NCBI GenBank assembly: GCA_033030425.1
Contig: JAUFSD010000023.1
Span: 806,001 to 870,000, forward strand
Source of the DNA: Verpa conica
Taxonomy: Eukaryota; Ascomycota; Pezizomycetes; Pezizales; Morchellaceae
Direction: 5' to 3'
Length of the DNA stretch: 64,000 nt
The translations under genes and the position numbers were made by a program. This document shows positions 11,160-23,256 of this stretch, in pieces; positions within the stretch are counted from its first letter, which is position 1, and the number at the start of each line of letters is the position of its first letter. The notes beneath the pieces were generated by a model. That model worked only from the letters and a program-made list of their open reading frames with translations, ran no database searches and was not told the DNA's origin.

Positions 11160-11345
11160 GCACTTGGTGGGTGGCATAGTAGGGCACCCAGCGGTAGATA
11201 GCTGTTAGCAAGTGTATTCACATCAGCTTCTTTCTATAGCCCTTTCACGCCAGAGAAACTGAGGAAGTGAGTGAACTTACCATAGTCAAACAAGTAGTCT
11301 TCTTAGGTTCCCAGAATCACTCTTCTTATCAGGTGCCTACAACAC
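11160..11345 (+). repeat. dispersed repeat, copy 2 (direct)
   Basis: This is a diverged direct copy of about 9743-9928, 1.42 kb downstream of it. Together the two copies flank the minisatellite. From 11346 to 11784 nothing else is recognised; that stretch should hold the promoter of the next gene. Confidence 0.65.
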
Positions 11346-11784
11346 CATGTTTGTATTTTTTCTTAATTAATAATATTTGGTTTTTATAATTATGTTATGA
11401 CGGCTTTGGTGGTACAGGCCCCCGTATACAGGGCTATAGTGGACTTGCAAGAATTGTCGGCTATTGCCTTGTTGTAGACTATTGGGTAGGTCTTTCTCTC
11501 TTTCTATTTTTTATTTATTTATATCTGATAGTGCATGCCAAGATCTAGATATCCTGGATTTGACTTTCGCTCGCTTCCTGTACCCCTGCTCCTCCCGCTT
11601 GAGGCTCACCACCTGCTCATTCCCTGATTGTGATTCTCTTGTCAGAACAAAGTACCTCAGCCCCCACACGTCCACCTAACCAACGTATATCGTTTATACG
11701 GATGCTCCCTAGCTTTTATCATATATATTAGCCATTTACTCCGGCATCCCTTCCGGCTACTCTAGCCACAACTAACAGAGGTCA

Positions 11785-14700
11785 ATGGCAGCCAACAGGT
11801 CGAGGTTTGTTACCCGAACCAGTGAAGATTTCACCTCCCAGCTCACTCGCCGGAGTCCTGCTACCGTCGATGAAGAGTCGAATAATACATCAACTAGTGC
11901 GCGATGGCTTCTCAGAGGGAGTAGGACGGATAACCTCCCTAAGTTACCCCGGGGAATCACGATACCTGATGAGGAGAAGGTCCATATATCGAGAACGAAG
12001 AAGCTAGGGACATTTAGTGGGGTAAGCGATTAAGTTATGAATGATAAAACTTACATCTACAATTATTTTAACTCACCTTTTAGGTTTTTGTACCAACCAC
12101 CTTAAATGTTTTGTCTATTCTTATGTTTCTACGATTTGGTTTCGTCTTGGGTCAGGGTGGAATTTTGGGAATGTTTGGTATGATTTTGTTCTTCAGATAT
12201 CACCTCGTAATCTCACTAATAAAATATCTAAAACCAATAGGAATGCTATTTATTAGGTAGTTAAGGATGATTTCACAACCTACTTTATACCCTCTCCTAG
12301 TCTTTCTGAGTACCAGGATCATTTAGAGAGCAGATCCTCTAATTACATAACTACCACCCAAATCTACTGACACCGAGAGCCTTACCTATGTCTACATCTT
12401 CTTTACAGCTCGAGCGTGAAAGAACATACGCTGACCTGGACGAGGTGACTAGTTACCTTATCAATTTGATAACTACTCTGTCAATATCCGCTATATCTTC
12501 AAACGGCACCGTTCGGGGTGGCGGCGCGTATTACTTGATATCTCGCTCTTTAGGACCGGAATTTGGAGGCAGTATTGGCTTGGTCTTTTATCTAGGCTTT
12601 GTTTTTAATACAGGCATGAATGCTGTAGGCATGATCGACTGTCTAATGAACAACTTTGGGGAAAAGACTGGCAGCGGCCCACAGGTGTTTCCAGAGACAT
12701 TTGTCAGTTTCCCCATCTCTATATGTTTAATCAGGTCCTCGTGACAGGAAAATGAAACGACTTATAACAAATAACGTTCTTGATATTAACGATTACTGGG
12801 TTGAATATAGTGGCATCGGTATCTTTATGCTACTGCTGTGCTTGTATTCTGCACCATAATTTGCCTTCTCGGGTCTGCAATTTTTGCTCGTGCATCTAAC
12901 TTTCTTCTCGCAATCCTGCTCTTTGCAACATTCTCTATCCCGATATCTACGCTTCTGGTTAAACCGTTTCATGATGTAACTCACGATGTATTCTATACTG
13001 GCATCTCAATAGATACTTTTATGGAAAACCTTCAGCCAAGGTTTACAAAAGGTGCCGCCGGGAGTCAGATTTCAGGAAGGTAATCAACTCAACCTTCCTT
13101 ACTTTCTGATTATATTCTGATGGTCTCTAGAGAAAACTGGCAGGATTTATTCGGTATCCTCTTCCCAGCGACTGCTGGAATCTTTGCTGGGGCAAGTATG
13201 TCTGGCGATCTAAGAAATCCGAGCAAATCGATTCCTCGAGGAACTTTGCATGGCTTAATGTTGACTTTTGTGGCCTATACTCTGGTTATACTATCCATGG
13301 GTGCCACAATCAGGCGAGAAAGCTTATACAAAAATCTCAATATTATTCAGGATGTAGGCCTTCTTCTAATTAGATCGAACACTATAACCCGACGATTCCT
13401 AATAATCACATAGGTAAACATTTCGAAACACCTAATTCTTGGAGGCGAATTGGCATCTTCCTTTTTCTCTGCCCTGATGGGAGTAATTGGGTCCGCAAAA
13501 TCGCTACAGGCTTTAGCGCGAGATGGTATACTTCCTGGCGTATCTTTGTTTGGCCAGGGAACAAAGTCTAGTGATGAGCCAACATATGCTATCATTTTGA
13601 CATTTCTACTCTCTCAATTAACCCTATTGTGCGATATTAACCAAATCGCCAATTTTGTGACCATGACGTACCTCATGACATTTCTAGTAACAAACCTAGC
13701 CTGTTTCTTGTTGAAAATCGGAAGTGCACCAAACTTCAGGCCAAGTTTTAGATATTTCACCTGGTGGACAGCGGCAGCAGGAGCAGTGGTTAGCGGTGCG
13801 ACTATGATATTTGTACGTTTACTTGGTAGTAATTAGGATCTTAGTACTGATTACCCAATAGGTTGATAAACTCTATGCAGGAGGCTGCCTTGGCGTCTTG
13901 GTCACGTTGTTTTTAGTGATCCACTACACTACACCACCTAAGAGCTGGGGAGATGTCTCACAAAGCCTAATCTACCATCAGGTTAGAAAATACTTGTTGA
14001 GGCTTAAGCAGGAACATGTCAAGTTTTGGAGACCTCAGGTATGTTACGGTTACATAGTTCACAAGTCCCCTAGGAATCATTATCTCATAGACAAATCTTA
14101 GATATTATTATTCGTAAATGACCCCCGACGGTCTTGGAAGCTAATCCAGTTTTGCAATGGTATAGTAGTCACATCTTCAGTACGAGATCCTCATTATCAC
14201 TAACCATCGTCCAGCTATGAAAAAAGGCTCTTTATACATACTCGGTCACATCGTTGTCACGCCAGACTTCCAAGACTCTTTTCCTGAGGTTAAAAGACAA
14301 CAGGCTGCATGGATGAAGTATATTGACTTTAGCAAAGTCAAAGCATTCCCCCAGATTTCTATTGCCCCTACTATAGAATGGGGCGCTAGGAACATAGTTC
14401 TTTCGGCGGGTCTAGGGGGTATGCGCCCAAATATCGCAGTTTTAGGATTTTACAATTTAGAGGAATATCGCGATTCGAAACCTTTAGTAGATATTCCATC
14501 TACCTCAAAAATGGCCAAGAACACATTACCAGGAGCGTACGGTCTGGCCGATAAGACCACAACCCACATGCTAGACCAACTCCCAACAGATAATATGAGA
14601 AATGAAACGGCTGTCAGTGTTACTAGTTACGTCAACATTCTGGAGGATTTGCTGCTCTCTTTACAAATCAATGTAGCAATTGCGAAGGGATTTGAGCACT

Positions 14701-16261
14701 TAGAACTGCCAAAAAAGGGTAAAGATCACGATAAAAAATTTATTGATCTATGGCCTATTCGTAAGTTTCAAGTTGGAATACTGTTTATACGGAATAAGGC
14801 TGTTAACGCAAGATACAGAGATGTCTGCTGAGATTGAAAATGATGCTCCTGGGGCTGGCAATGTCTTGACAACAAATTTTGATACTTACACACTCATTCT
14901 TCAGCTGGTATGTATTCTAAAACATTATGGCATGCCGTTCTAGCACCTTACTCTAGTATAGGGGTGTATCCTAAATACGGTCCCGGCATGGAAAAAAACA
15001 TACAAAGTTCGAGTTGCAGTCTTTGTGGAGTACGAGAGCGATGTTAATGAGGAAAGAGCCCGTGTCAAGAAGTTATTGGAGAATTTACGTATTCAAGCTG
15101 AAGTCCTGGTTATGTGGCTTGCAAACGGCGAGCTCCGTTCTTATGAGGCAATTGTGAATGGTGGCGAAGCTGAGGATGATAATGTCGAATCAGTACTCGG
15201 GAATGAAGAATGGTGGAAGGAGCTGCAAAAGCGCAGGGGACGAGCATCTTCTCGTGACGCTCCTGACCATCTTGCCGATGTGGCGCAGCTTGTGGGTGGG
15301 GACCAATGGCCAAGTAGCAGCTTCCAACAGAAAAGACGATACGATAGCCGCACAATTTTGGGGGGGATCAATAAACTCATCAAAAAGTCGCGCAAGCGGC
15401 ATTCTATATTCGGCCTGGCTAGGCTGGGAATGCCCTTATCCCTCAATATGCGGACGCATCGCTTGAACCCTGATGCTCTCGACCATGGGTCTGCCTCAGA
15501 ACTTTCTAGTGACGGTGACAGCGATTCGTTCTCTAGTGACGAAGGAAGTATCAAGAGCGCCGCAAGTGAAAACGATGCTGATGAATACTCCACCCAAGAA
15601 GAAAGCCCTCCTGTAATCAAAGTACGGCGGGCAAGCACTGGTGACCCGTTAGGATTTGGCACTGTTTATAAAAAGCAAAGTCTACGCCAAGCAGCTCTCA
15701 GAGCCTCTGCAATGAAGCCTGTTTTAACAGATATATCTCGAGCACCTAAGAATATAGGTTTAGGTACCCACTCTGTAGGGGAATCATCGAAAGGTATTAC
15801 GTCTCCATCCAGCAGACCTGAGTTACCGCATCGTAGTTCGACCCCAATATTCTCTTGCAAACCTGTTCCAGATACACAAGTCGCAACTGAGGAAGGCACC
15901 GGCCCAAGCATCATGTTTACAGACACACGTAGCATCAAGGTGCAATCCTCTTCAGCGCTACTCAATCCTCTTTCTTTCAATGATTTACCTTCAAAGGCAC
16001 AACACCTCATTCTAAACGAACTCATACGGAAGCATTCCCATGATACAGCTGTCATCTTTACTACCTTACCTTCACCTCAATCTGGCACATGCAAAAGTGA
16101 GAAGGATTCAGTGGATTATCTTGCGGGGTTAGAGGTACGAATCTGACCTAATTATCCCTTGATCTTCATACTCACATGGCCACCTACAGGTTCTTGCAGC
16201 CGGGCTCCCTCCAACTCTACTTGTCCATTCCAATTCTTTGACAGTTACTACAGCGTTATAA
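11785..16261 (+). CDS. VHC1: cation-chloride cotransporter, SLC12 family (VHC1-like)
   Basis: This is a membrane symporter of K+ and Cl-, vacuolar in yeast. The cytoplasmic N-terminus (exon 11785-12021) is followed by the first membrane helices and the family signature [20 protein letters not shown] near 12.5 kb. It continues with further helices to 13.9 kb and the SLC12 C-terminal domain ([42 protein letters not shown]). A low-complexity Ser-rich insert lies near 15.5-15.9 kb, and the conserved end [12 protein letters not shown]...VTTAL closes the protein. Splice junctions seen include 12703-12810, about 13078-13128, 13812-13867, 14762-14820 and 14910-14967, and the last intron starts at 16135. 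The junction between exon 2 (ending about 12177) and the exon around 12.45 kb could not be resolved in frame. At about 12177 the canonical donor gives the wrong phase, and candidates at 12189 or 12207 would be needed instead. Confidence 0.9.
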
Positions 16262-16858
16262 CTTTCCCTGGCTACCACTCTGGGTTTCTATGCTTTTGGT
16301 CCTCCGCGTGTCAATCTATTTAAAATAGACCAGTGTATCTGCCTTAGACAGCACAGATTTAGATACTGTTATTTTATTCGTTGCTTATTTCTTTCTTTTT
16401 CTTATTCACGCACGGGAATCAAGGCAGCATAAGGACCAGCATTAGTGTTGCTTGAGCATGAACTATTTTGTACATTCCAATTTGGCTACTTTACCGCCAG
16501 GCCGCAGATATTGCATCTAGACTACCATATTATAGATGTTACATGGCGCTCGAGCGTCATGTGGATTACAGAATCAGTTGGGGTACTTCGATGCGATTTG
16601 AGTCTATAAGATTCATTGGCTATCTTAGACATTAGCGTATGTTCACGATAAGCGGATGATCGGTTACCACCGGAAAGTTACGTATCATGAATCCATTGCC
16701 GTTGTACATCCCTGCAATACACTTGTAACCTCCTATTCCAATAGTAGGCTTAAAGATAGACATCCCAACCCAGGATATATAAAACCTTCCCGACTCTCGG
16801 AACTTTGAATATTCTACCATCAACCCATCACTCATCCTCAACAATAGATAAGTGCAAA
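16262..16858 (+). promoter_or_regulatory. promoter region of the dehydratase gene, with a TATA box
   Basis: There is no ORF of note. A TATA-like box, GATATATAAAACC, lies near 16774-16786, about 75-85 bp before the ATG at 16859, which is a normal fungal spacing. The first part must contain the 3' end of the upstream transporter transcript. The ORF on the other strand (16632-16844) shows no family resemblance. Confidence 0.5.
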
Positions 16859-18172
16859 ATGGTTACTTCAAATTCAAATCCCTCTACCCAACAAGAATCA
16901 CCATGGATAAAAACCCCATTTCTAGAGAGCAATGCCCTCTCTAAAGCAGCAGGATGGTGAGTACGACTCAATTTTTATAAAAACTACGTAATGTTAATTT
17001 CTTATAGTAGAGTCTTTATGAAGATGGACATGTTCCAACCATCTGGGTCATTCAAATCCCGGTAATTTATTGTCTTTTCTCTCATTAGTCTCCAGTATCC
17101 CAAATTTGGTATTATAAATTAGCGTTCCTAACCATCCAGCAGTGGTGTCGGAAATTTGTGCCTCAAAGCCGCCAAATCAAGGCCAGGGCCGATCAGATTC
17201 TATAGCTCAAGTGGCGGAAACGCGGGTAAGTGCGACACTCCGAAGCTCTTTTAGACTAGTATTACTAATTCTTCACATAACTTTCAGGACTTGCTGCTGT
17301 GACAGCTGCGCGGATGCTAGGCCAAGAAGCCACGGTGGTGGTTCCCGAAACCACTACAGAGCTCATGAAAGCCAAGATTCGGGTGGCAGGAGGCCATGTT
17401 ATTACACATGGAGCTAGCTGGAAGGAGGCAGATGATTACATTCAAAGCTTGCTAGAACTTGATGATCAAGGGGTCTACTGTGCTCCTTTCGACGACCCAG
17501 ATATCTGGGAAGGAAATGCCACCTTAATCGATGAGATTTTTCATGATTTAGGTAGTGCTCCCGACGCAATTATTGTATCTGTTGGCGGCGGCGGGCTCTT
17601 CTGTGGTATTCAGTTGGGACTCATAGACCATGGGTTTCCTGATGTGACGGTCCTTGCCGCCGAGACAGAAGGGTCGGCCTCTCTCAACGCATCTCTCCAA
17701 GCGGGAGAACACGTTACCTTACCAGCAATAACCACCATTGCAACATCGTTGGGGGCTCGAAGGGTTGCCACAAAGGCGTATGAGCTTGGTAAAAAGTCCA
17801 ATGTAAAGTCTGTAGTGTTGAGCGATGCACAGGCTGCTATGGGCTGTTGCAAGCTGATGGATGACGAGCGAATAGCAGTAGAAGCTGCTTGTGGTGTATC
17901 TGCTGCTGTCATCTATTATGGTCTTCTAAGAAAGGTTCTGCCCGATCTTAAGCCAGAGAGCAAAGTTGTTCTCGTTGTTTGCGGCGGTAAGTCAAAATAA
18001 ATCCTACTCATCAGAATATATCCAAGTTTGTATTCAAGTGGCTTATAATGATCTAGGTAGCAATATTTCCGTCGACATGCTTACAGAGTATAGGGAAAAG
18101 TATGGCCAAATAGCTATTCTGGGGGAATTCAATGATAGAGATCTCACTAGCATGCATACTACATGTATTTAG
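16859..18172 (+). CDS. CHA1: catabolic L-serine/threonine dehydratase
   Basis: This PLP enzyme deaminates L-serine to pyruvate and L-threonine to 2-oxobutanoate in the cytosol. Five exons keep frame: 16859-16956, 17008-17061, 17143-17225, 17288-17986 and 18057-18172, giving 349 residues, close to the family length. Landmarks are the PLP lysine in PSGSFKSRG, the Asn loop SSGGNAG that contacts the cofactor, and the glycine-rich phosphate loop SVGGGGL near 17.58 kb. The cofactor-ring Cys motif VVCGG is split by the last intron. It faces the prenyltransferase gene tail-to-tail, 238 bp apart. A TATA box in front suggests regulated expression, as for the substrate-induced yeast gene; this is an inference. 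Confidence 0.95.
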
Positions 18173-18410
18173 ATACTAATTACGGATGGGCTTCTTATTC
18201 AACCTTTCCTTTCCTTTCTTTTTTTAAATTAGTACATCTTTTTACATGAATTCAATTTGTAATAGTCAATAGAGCAACATGGAGGATTCTATAGCGACAT
18301 AATTAAATATCATGGCTTTTGAATTCTACCCCATCAAAAACATTTGATCTTACTAAAAGCAACAGAAGCCTCATACATAGAGTGCATCAATCCAACAGTT
18401 CGAGACACTC

Positions 18411-19604
18411 TCAAGCAGCCTTTATAAGCCCAGCCCGATAGTTCCAGTAGTTAGCTCTTATAGGGTCATATTTCTTTGCCAGGAAATCTAATGCCATCAG
18501 GGCCTGCTCTTTCTGGCCTGCCTTTTCAGCATAGATATCAGCAAGAATATCTAAGGCATGAGATGACTTGATATTTTCGGGGTTATCAAGTGGAGCGTAG
18601 TAGGTGCATGTTTTCTCTATGGTTGATAGTGGTAGCTTTGCCTTTTTCAAGATCCTAAACACCCTTCATCAGAATCCTAGTATCTTCTGAGACAAAGTCC
18701 AATTTCGATTACTGACCCCCGAAGGTAATTCCACGGACTTGGATTCTGAGGAGCAATGAAAATAGCATCTTCACAGGCGCTATAAACCATTTACTATTAG
18801 TAGGGTTATAAAAAGCAGAGATGAGGAGCTGAAAGAAATTCATATTACGTGATCTCACGATCCAAAACCTCTTTGAGAACTTCTTGCTCCCTACCAAAGA
18901 CTACAAAAAACCGATGGTTCCAAGCTGAGTTGTTTCTAATATCCTTTTCTAGTAGAGTGTTGATGTACTCTATCTCCCCAGCACTCTCCCACAACCCGAA
19001 CTGCCTTACAAGCCATTGCCTATTTCAACTAGTAATCAGCCATTCCGAAAACTACTTCCCTATTGCATTGTAGCTATAAAAGTGATACCAACCTATATGA
19101 CCAAACGTGGTAATTCTTGGAATCTTTCTCGAACATTAAAGCGGTAAACTCCGCTTCGCCTGCTGGATCATTTATCCTCTCCATAATTAACTGTCGGTGA
19201 TGCCAAATCTGATAGTTCTTTTGATGCTTCATAGCCATTTCATTAAGGAACTTCTGCTCTTCCCGGAGGTCCTTTCCCAAAGAAAACAAGGTTTTTGCTC
19301 TATATAGCCTTTTGAGTAAAGTGATTGGCTTTCGATATTAGTTACTCGTCCTCAGGGTGCTCACAACCTTAAGAACTATGGAGGATTACCACACTGTATA
19401 ATGGGCAGGGTTCATCTCGATCACATCTTCAGTAACCTTTAGTACCCTTTCGCTCATTTCATCCTTGGCCATTACTGCACGCAGGTACGCCATAGCTTCA
19501 GCATACTCCTCCGTATACGCGATCTGTGCAAGTGGTTGAACGCCATCATCTTGTGGAAGGGGTATAACATCCTCCCATTCAGGATCCTGGGAATATAGTG
19601 ACAT
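18411..19604 (-). CDS. RAM2: protein farnesyl/geranylgeranyltransferase type I alpha subunit
   Basis: This is the shared alpha subunit of the two CaaX prenyltransferases, which attach farnesyl or geranylgeranyl to C-terminal cysteines. Five exons keep frame: 19390-19604, 19093-19308, 18849-19019, 18717-18779 and 18411-18663, giving 305 residues. PPTA repeats (Trp-x-x-Arg pairs of helices) are visible as NPAHYTVWLYRAKTLF, NYQIWHHRQLIME, NYHVWSYRQWLVRQF, NNSAWNHRFFVV and PSPWNYLRG. The ATG at 19604 starts MSLYSQDPEWEDV; an upstream in-frame ATG at 19757 would add a non-conserved extension. The mevalonate kinase gene lies 368 bp upstream on the same strand; that gap contains a poly-G run near 19904-19913. 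Confidence 0.95.
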
Positions 19605-19972
19605 GTCGCTAATCCTAGAGGAATGAGAAAGATCGATAAAAGGTAAGAACAAGGGGCCTAAAAGTACTGGTTGATCGTAATGAAGTCTTAGCGAGCGTAG
19701 AGACAAAGAAAGCTCATGGTGGACTGCGGGGGGGGCTTTTCGCACGGACCAAGTCACTATACTAGGTTACACAATGTGTTGCCCCACAGTTTCAAGATCC
19801 AGAAATAAAATTTATTAAGCTCTACCATATAATTACCTTCCAATGTAATATTTCGCTAGAAAGTCGGAGCCCCGCAAGTAGTAAGAAATTACAGAATCAG
19901 AAGGGGGGGGGGGATTGAGATGATAGAAAATGAAATTAATTAAGTCTAGGTCCCAATTTAAGAGTTTACTGA

Positions 19973-21890
19973 TCAATGTAAGGTGAACTCCAACTCCCCT
20001 GGGACCCCTTCCCTCCAAAATCTCCAGCCCCTATTGTCTCTCCCAATCGCACCAACCCCCACTAGGCCCTCCACGCCCTCCACTCCATCAGCAGCCAAGA
20101 ACATATCCTGCGTAATCTCGAATTCTCTATCTAATTTAATTACCGCGGGCCATAATACACCAACGCCATCGCCCCCCAATGTTGTCTTGTATTTCTCAAA
20201 ACCTTCCTTACTGAGCTGGGTATCAAGCTCATCAAGAGCACTTTTTTTAACATTATCCTTCAACAAAGTAATAGAACAACCACCACCCCCAGCACCAGTC
20301 AGCTTAGTCCATCCAATGCCTGTATAGTCAATGAACTCTCTTATCCGCTCCAGCTTCGGATGAGAAACACCTAAGGATACAAGGAGTCCATGATTTATGC
20401 GGATTAATTCACCAAGCCGAACAAGATCAGGGCTTCCGGGCTGAGATGCGAAGTCAGGGTTGGAGATGATACGGTGAGCGTCGAGAGTTATCCGGTCGAT
20501 GGTTTCAAGCAGTGAGCTGGTGATATCGGGATGAGCAAAAAGAAGGCTGCGAACATTGGCAACTTGTTCGGCAGTTCGTCGAGGATGTTTTGTATTCACC
20601 AACAAAAGCGGAAGTTCGGGGAAACTATAGTGCTGGTATTAGCATAGAGTTTCAGCCAGCTGAGATAGAAAATTAAACTTACTTATTCAGATAGGTTACC
20701 TGTGGAGGTAGGCTGTAGTCTGTTCGCTTAAAAAGCACTGCTTTGCCACCTGTCGCCACAGTATTGTCCACTCCACTTGGGTTACCATGAATACACATTT
20801 CTCCCACGAACGCCCAGTTATTAATTCTTTTTAGCTGTAGTTGCGTTTCGCTTGACATCATCCCATTGAAAGGAGTCGTCAAAGTTCCCATCTGAAGCTG
20901 CAGAGCAGCACTCAAACAAACAGAAATACTGGCACTGCTTCCCAATCCTGCTCCAATAGGGATAGTAGACCTCAAGGTGTATATTGATGCAGGAGCATGC
21001 TTTGAGCCGAGCATTAAGTACACATAAAGAAATGCTGAGGCAGCTGCCTGAAGGACCTTTCCGGAGATGGTGGCCACCAAAAGCTTAACTGCACCCATAA
21101 GTTCGTTATCGAGGCGCTCAACAGTGTCGAAGTAGTATTTCTTTTTGCTAGGTGCAGAAAATGTGTCCCATGGCAACAAGTCGATATCCCACGAATGGTC
21201 AAGATCAATATCCGGCAAGCGAAGTATCAGCCTACGAGCAGCTTTTGGAAGAGGCGTAACCAGCAGATAAGATCGAAGAGAGAGAGCAGCAGCAATAGCG
21301 GCCTAAATAATCACATCATGTTAGCCTGAGTCCGTGATTTAATAAGGACTAGAGAGGTGCCAAGTGACCGACAGATACAAATACAGCATATGGTAAAAAA
21401 GATCGAGAAACCAGGGTCTGCTAAGATCTTATGGCCAATCCTACCACTAGAATCTTCGCCAAAAAAACTAAAGAGCGAATAAAAACACTGAACCTCGTAT
21501 CTCACGTTTCTCGATCTTTTTTACCGTACGCTGTGGGTAGGTAGGTAGGTAGGTATAAATAAGAACTATAGACCTTTCCGTGCACAACAGCATGTTCACC
21601 GTAAACAATTACTTTCCCCGGTGCCGAGACCATAAAAGAAGGAAGTTGCGAAACAGTGGATGAGCGGTGAACTCTAGCCCTTGGGTTTATAGGAGAGTCA
21701 TCGGTTAGGGGGTCGGTATTATCATCTGTAGAATTCTAGATACAATCTGCTGTTAGCCCAGCTATCACTACCGATCGCGTCTATAGCTTTGTAGACTGCC
21801 ATCCCCTAAGACAATACTCACATCTCCTGTCGAGCAAAGTTGATTAGAACCTACAACCATTACACCGCCGTTGAGTTTCGATGATCCCAT
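19973..21890 (-). CDS. ERG12: mevalonate kinase
   Basis: This GHMP kinase phosphorylates mevalonate with ATP in the sterol and isoprenoid pathway. Four exons keep frame: 21822-21890, 21574-21735, 20683-21302 and 19973-20624, giving 500 residues. GHMP motif 1 APGKVIVYGEHAVVHGK lies at the end of exon 2. Motif 2, IPIGAGLGSSASISV, is the ATP phosphate loop, and NPSGVDNTVA contains a catalytic Asp. Motif 3, LTGAGGGGCSITLL, is near the C-terminus. The protein is somewhat long for the family: exons 1-2 add a poorly conserved segment before motif 1, and a Gly/Val-rich stretch is present near residue 470. Intron 2 (21303-21573) is long because it carries a MITE and a GTAG microsatellite. Confidence 0.96.
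21383..21534. mobile_element. 152-bp MITE in intron 2 of ERG12
   Basis: The terminal inverted repeats are about 29 bp: ACAGCATATGGTAAAAAAG on the left and the reverse complement of CTTTTTTACCGTACGCTGT on the right, followed inward by an exact GATCGAGAAAC match. Two mismatches are visible. The element sits wholly inside the intron, so splicing should remove it. No clear target-site duplication was found. A decayed relative lies at 40371-40529. Confidence 0.75.
21534..21556. repeat. GTAG microsatellite
   Basis: About five GGTA/GTAG units adjoin the right end of the intronic MITE. Confidence 0.8.
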
Positions 21891-23040
21891 GGTAACCTAA
21901 ATGCCTAGAATTCGGGGGCCCAAGATTTTGCTGGATTGTTGGCCCAGAAAGGTAGAAATGGAGATGAAGTTTGGTCTGATTTCGAGGAAGGGCGGTACAG
22001 GGAGCAGATCACCTCCGATCAGGAGAATGCAAAGGTTAGCTGGCCGAAAGTAGAATGGTTTAGTATGAGTAAGAGCCGCCCCGGAAGTGGCCGTATATAG
22101 GGTACCATAAAGTGATACAATGCTTAGCAATGCTTAAAACCCACCCTAAACACAATTTCTTTCGCAACAATACTCAAGATTAAAATGATTTTGGTTTACA
22201 TAACTAATTCAGTAGCCTGTAGTATAAAGTATCTCAATTTATCTAACCAAAATATGCCTACTTAGCGAAAAGTAATGCAGGAATGCAGTTCTTGACCTAA
22301 AGTTTCTAACCTAGCATAAAAGTTGTAAGTGAATAGTATTTTTTGACCTGTACTAATAATTTCGTGATTGGGGTAATACACACCAAAAGTACCCGATTTT
22401 TGGCCTTTCCCACCCAATAACACCACAATTATTCTTAATTATAAAGCCATAATAAAATTCTTGAATATCTAGAGATACTAGTTCTAAATTCTCAACCTTA
22501 TAGAAAATAGTTCTGGGGGGGGAATAAAATATTCTGTGTGGAAAGCCTGTTGCTATGCAAGATTTGCTTGGGACCTGGGGGTATTCTTACAACCAAAATA
22601 TTTTGGGCTTCCTAGGGCCCTAAAATAGCAACCAAGAAACTGGAAAAAAACCAAAAAATATCTTTAACATGCTCTTTATTTTCTCCTAAAATTTTCTTAA
22701 GAGAAAACTTCTGTGGTGGCTATGTGATAAGGGCCTCAAGTCGGTTATTTTTGGTGTGTATTGTATGCGATCACGAAGACTTCTTGGTAGTGACTGTACA
22801 TACTCTAATGGACCTATGAACAACTCACCCTATCTATACATGTATTTTTTGTGGTTGCTGTTGCATCACAATAAAGTGTTTTATGTACTCTACATTCCTG
22901 GTGGGAACCACAAGGGCAAGATTAGAACTAAGAATCTGCTGACATACCAATATTTACTTCAGGTCTAAAATATTAACGGCAGCAATTTACTCGCCAAAAA
23001 TTAAATGATGCATACTGGTTTTACTTAAGTAGATAGCAGT
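21891..23040. other. upstream region of ERG12, AT-rich, no gene seen
   Basis: The first few hundred bases should contain the ERG12 promoter on the minus strand. The rest is AT-rich with homopolymer runs. ORFs on both strands are short and have no recognisable domains. Confidence 0.4.
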
Positions 23041-23256
23041 TACATCAGCAAAAAAAAATATTTCTCTCGGATCTTCTGAAGACAAAATACTGAATTTCTA
23101 TTTCCAGGAGATATTTTTTTGAAATTTAATCTCTAAAAGACAGATTTTCAGGAAAGCTGTCTCCCAGTAGCACCTGGAGATGACTTTTTCAAAAAAGTGT
23201 CTCCAAGAGATCTCCAGGAGACTGTGGGAGAAATAATTTTTTTTTTTGCTAATGTA
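23041..23256. mobile_element. MITE with TACATCAGC termini, 212 bp plus TA duplication
   Basis: The element starts at 23043 after TA with CATCAGCAAAA and ends at 23254 with TTTTGCTAATG followed by TA. The interior consists of imperfect GGAGA/TCTCC repeats. The termini match the two 240-bp elements at 25.0-25.5 kb except for one base on the right side. The TA target duplication points to a Tc1/mariner-type source element. Confidence 0.75.
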
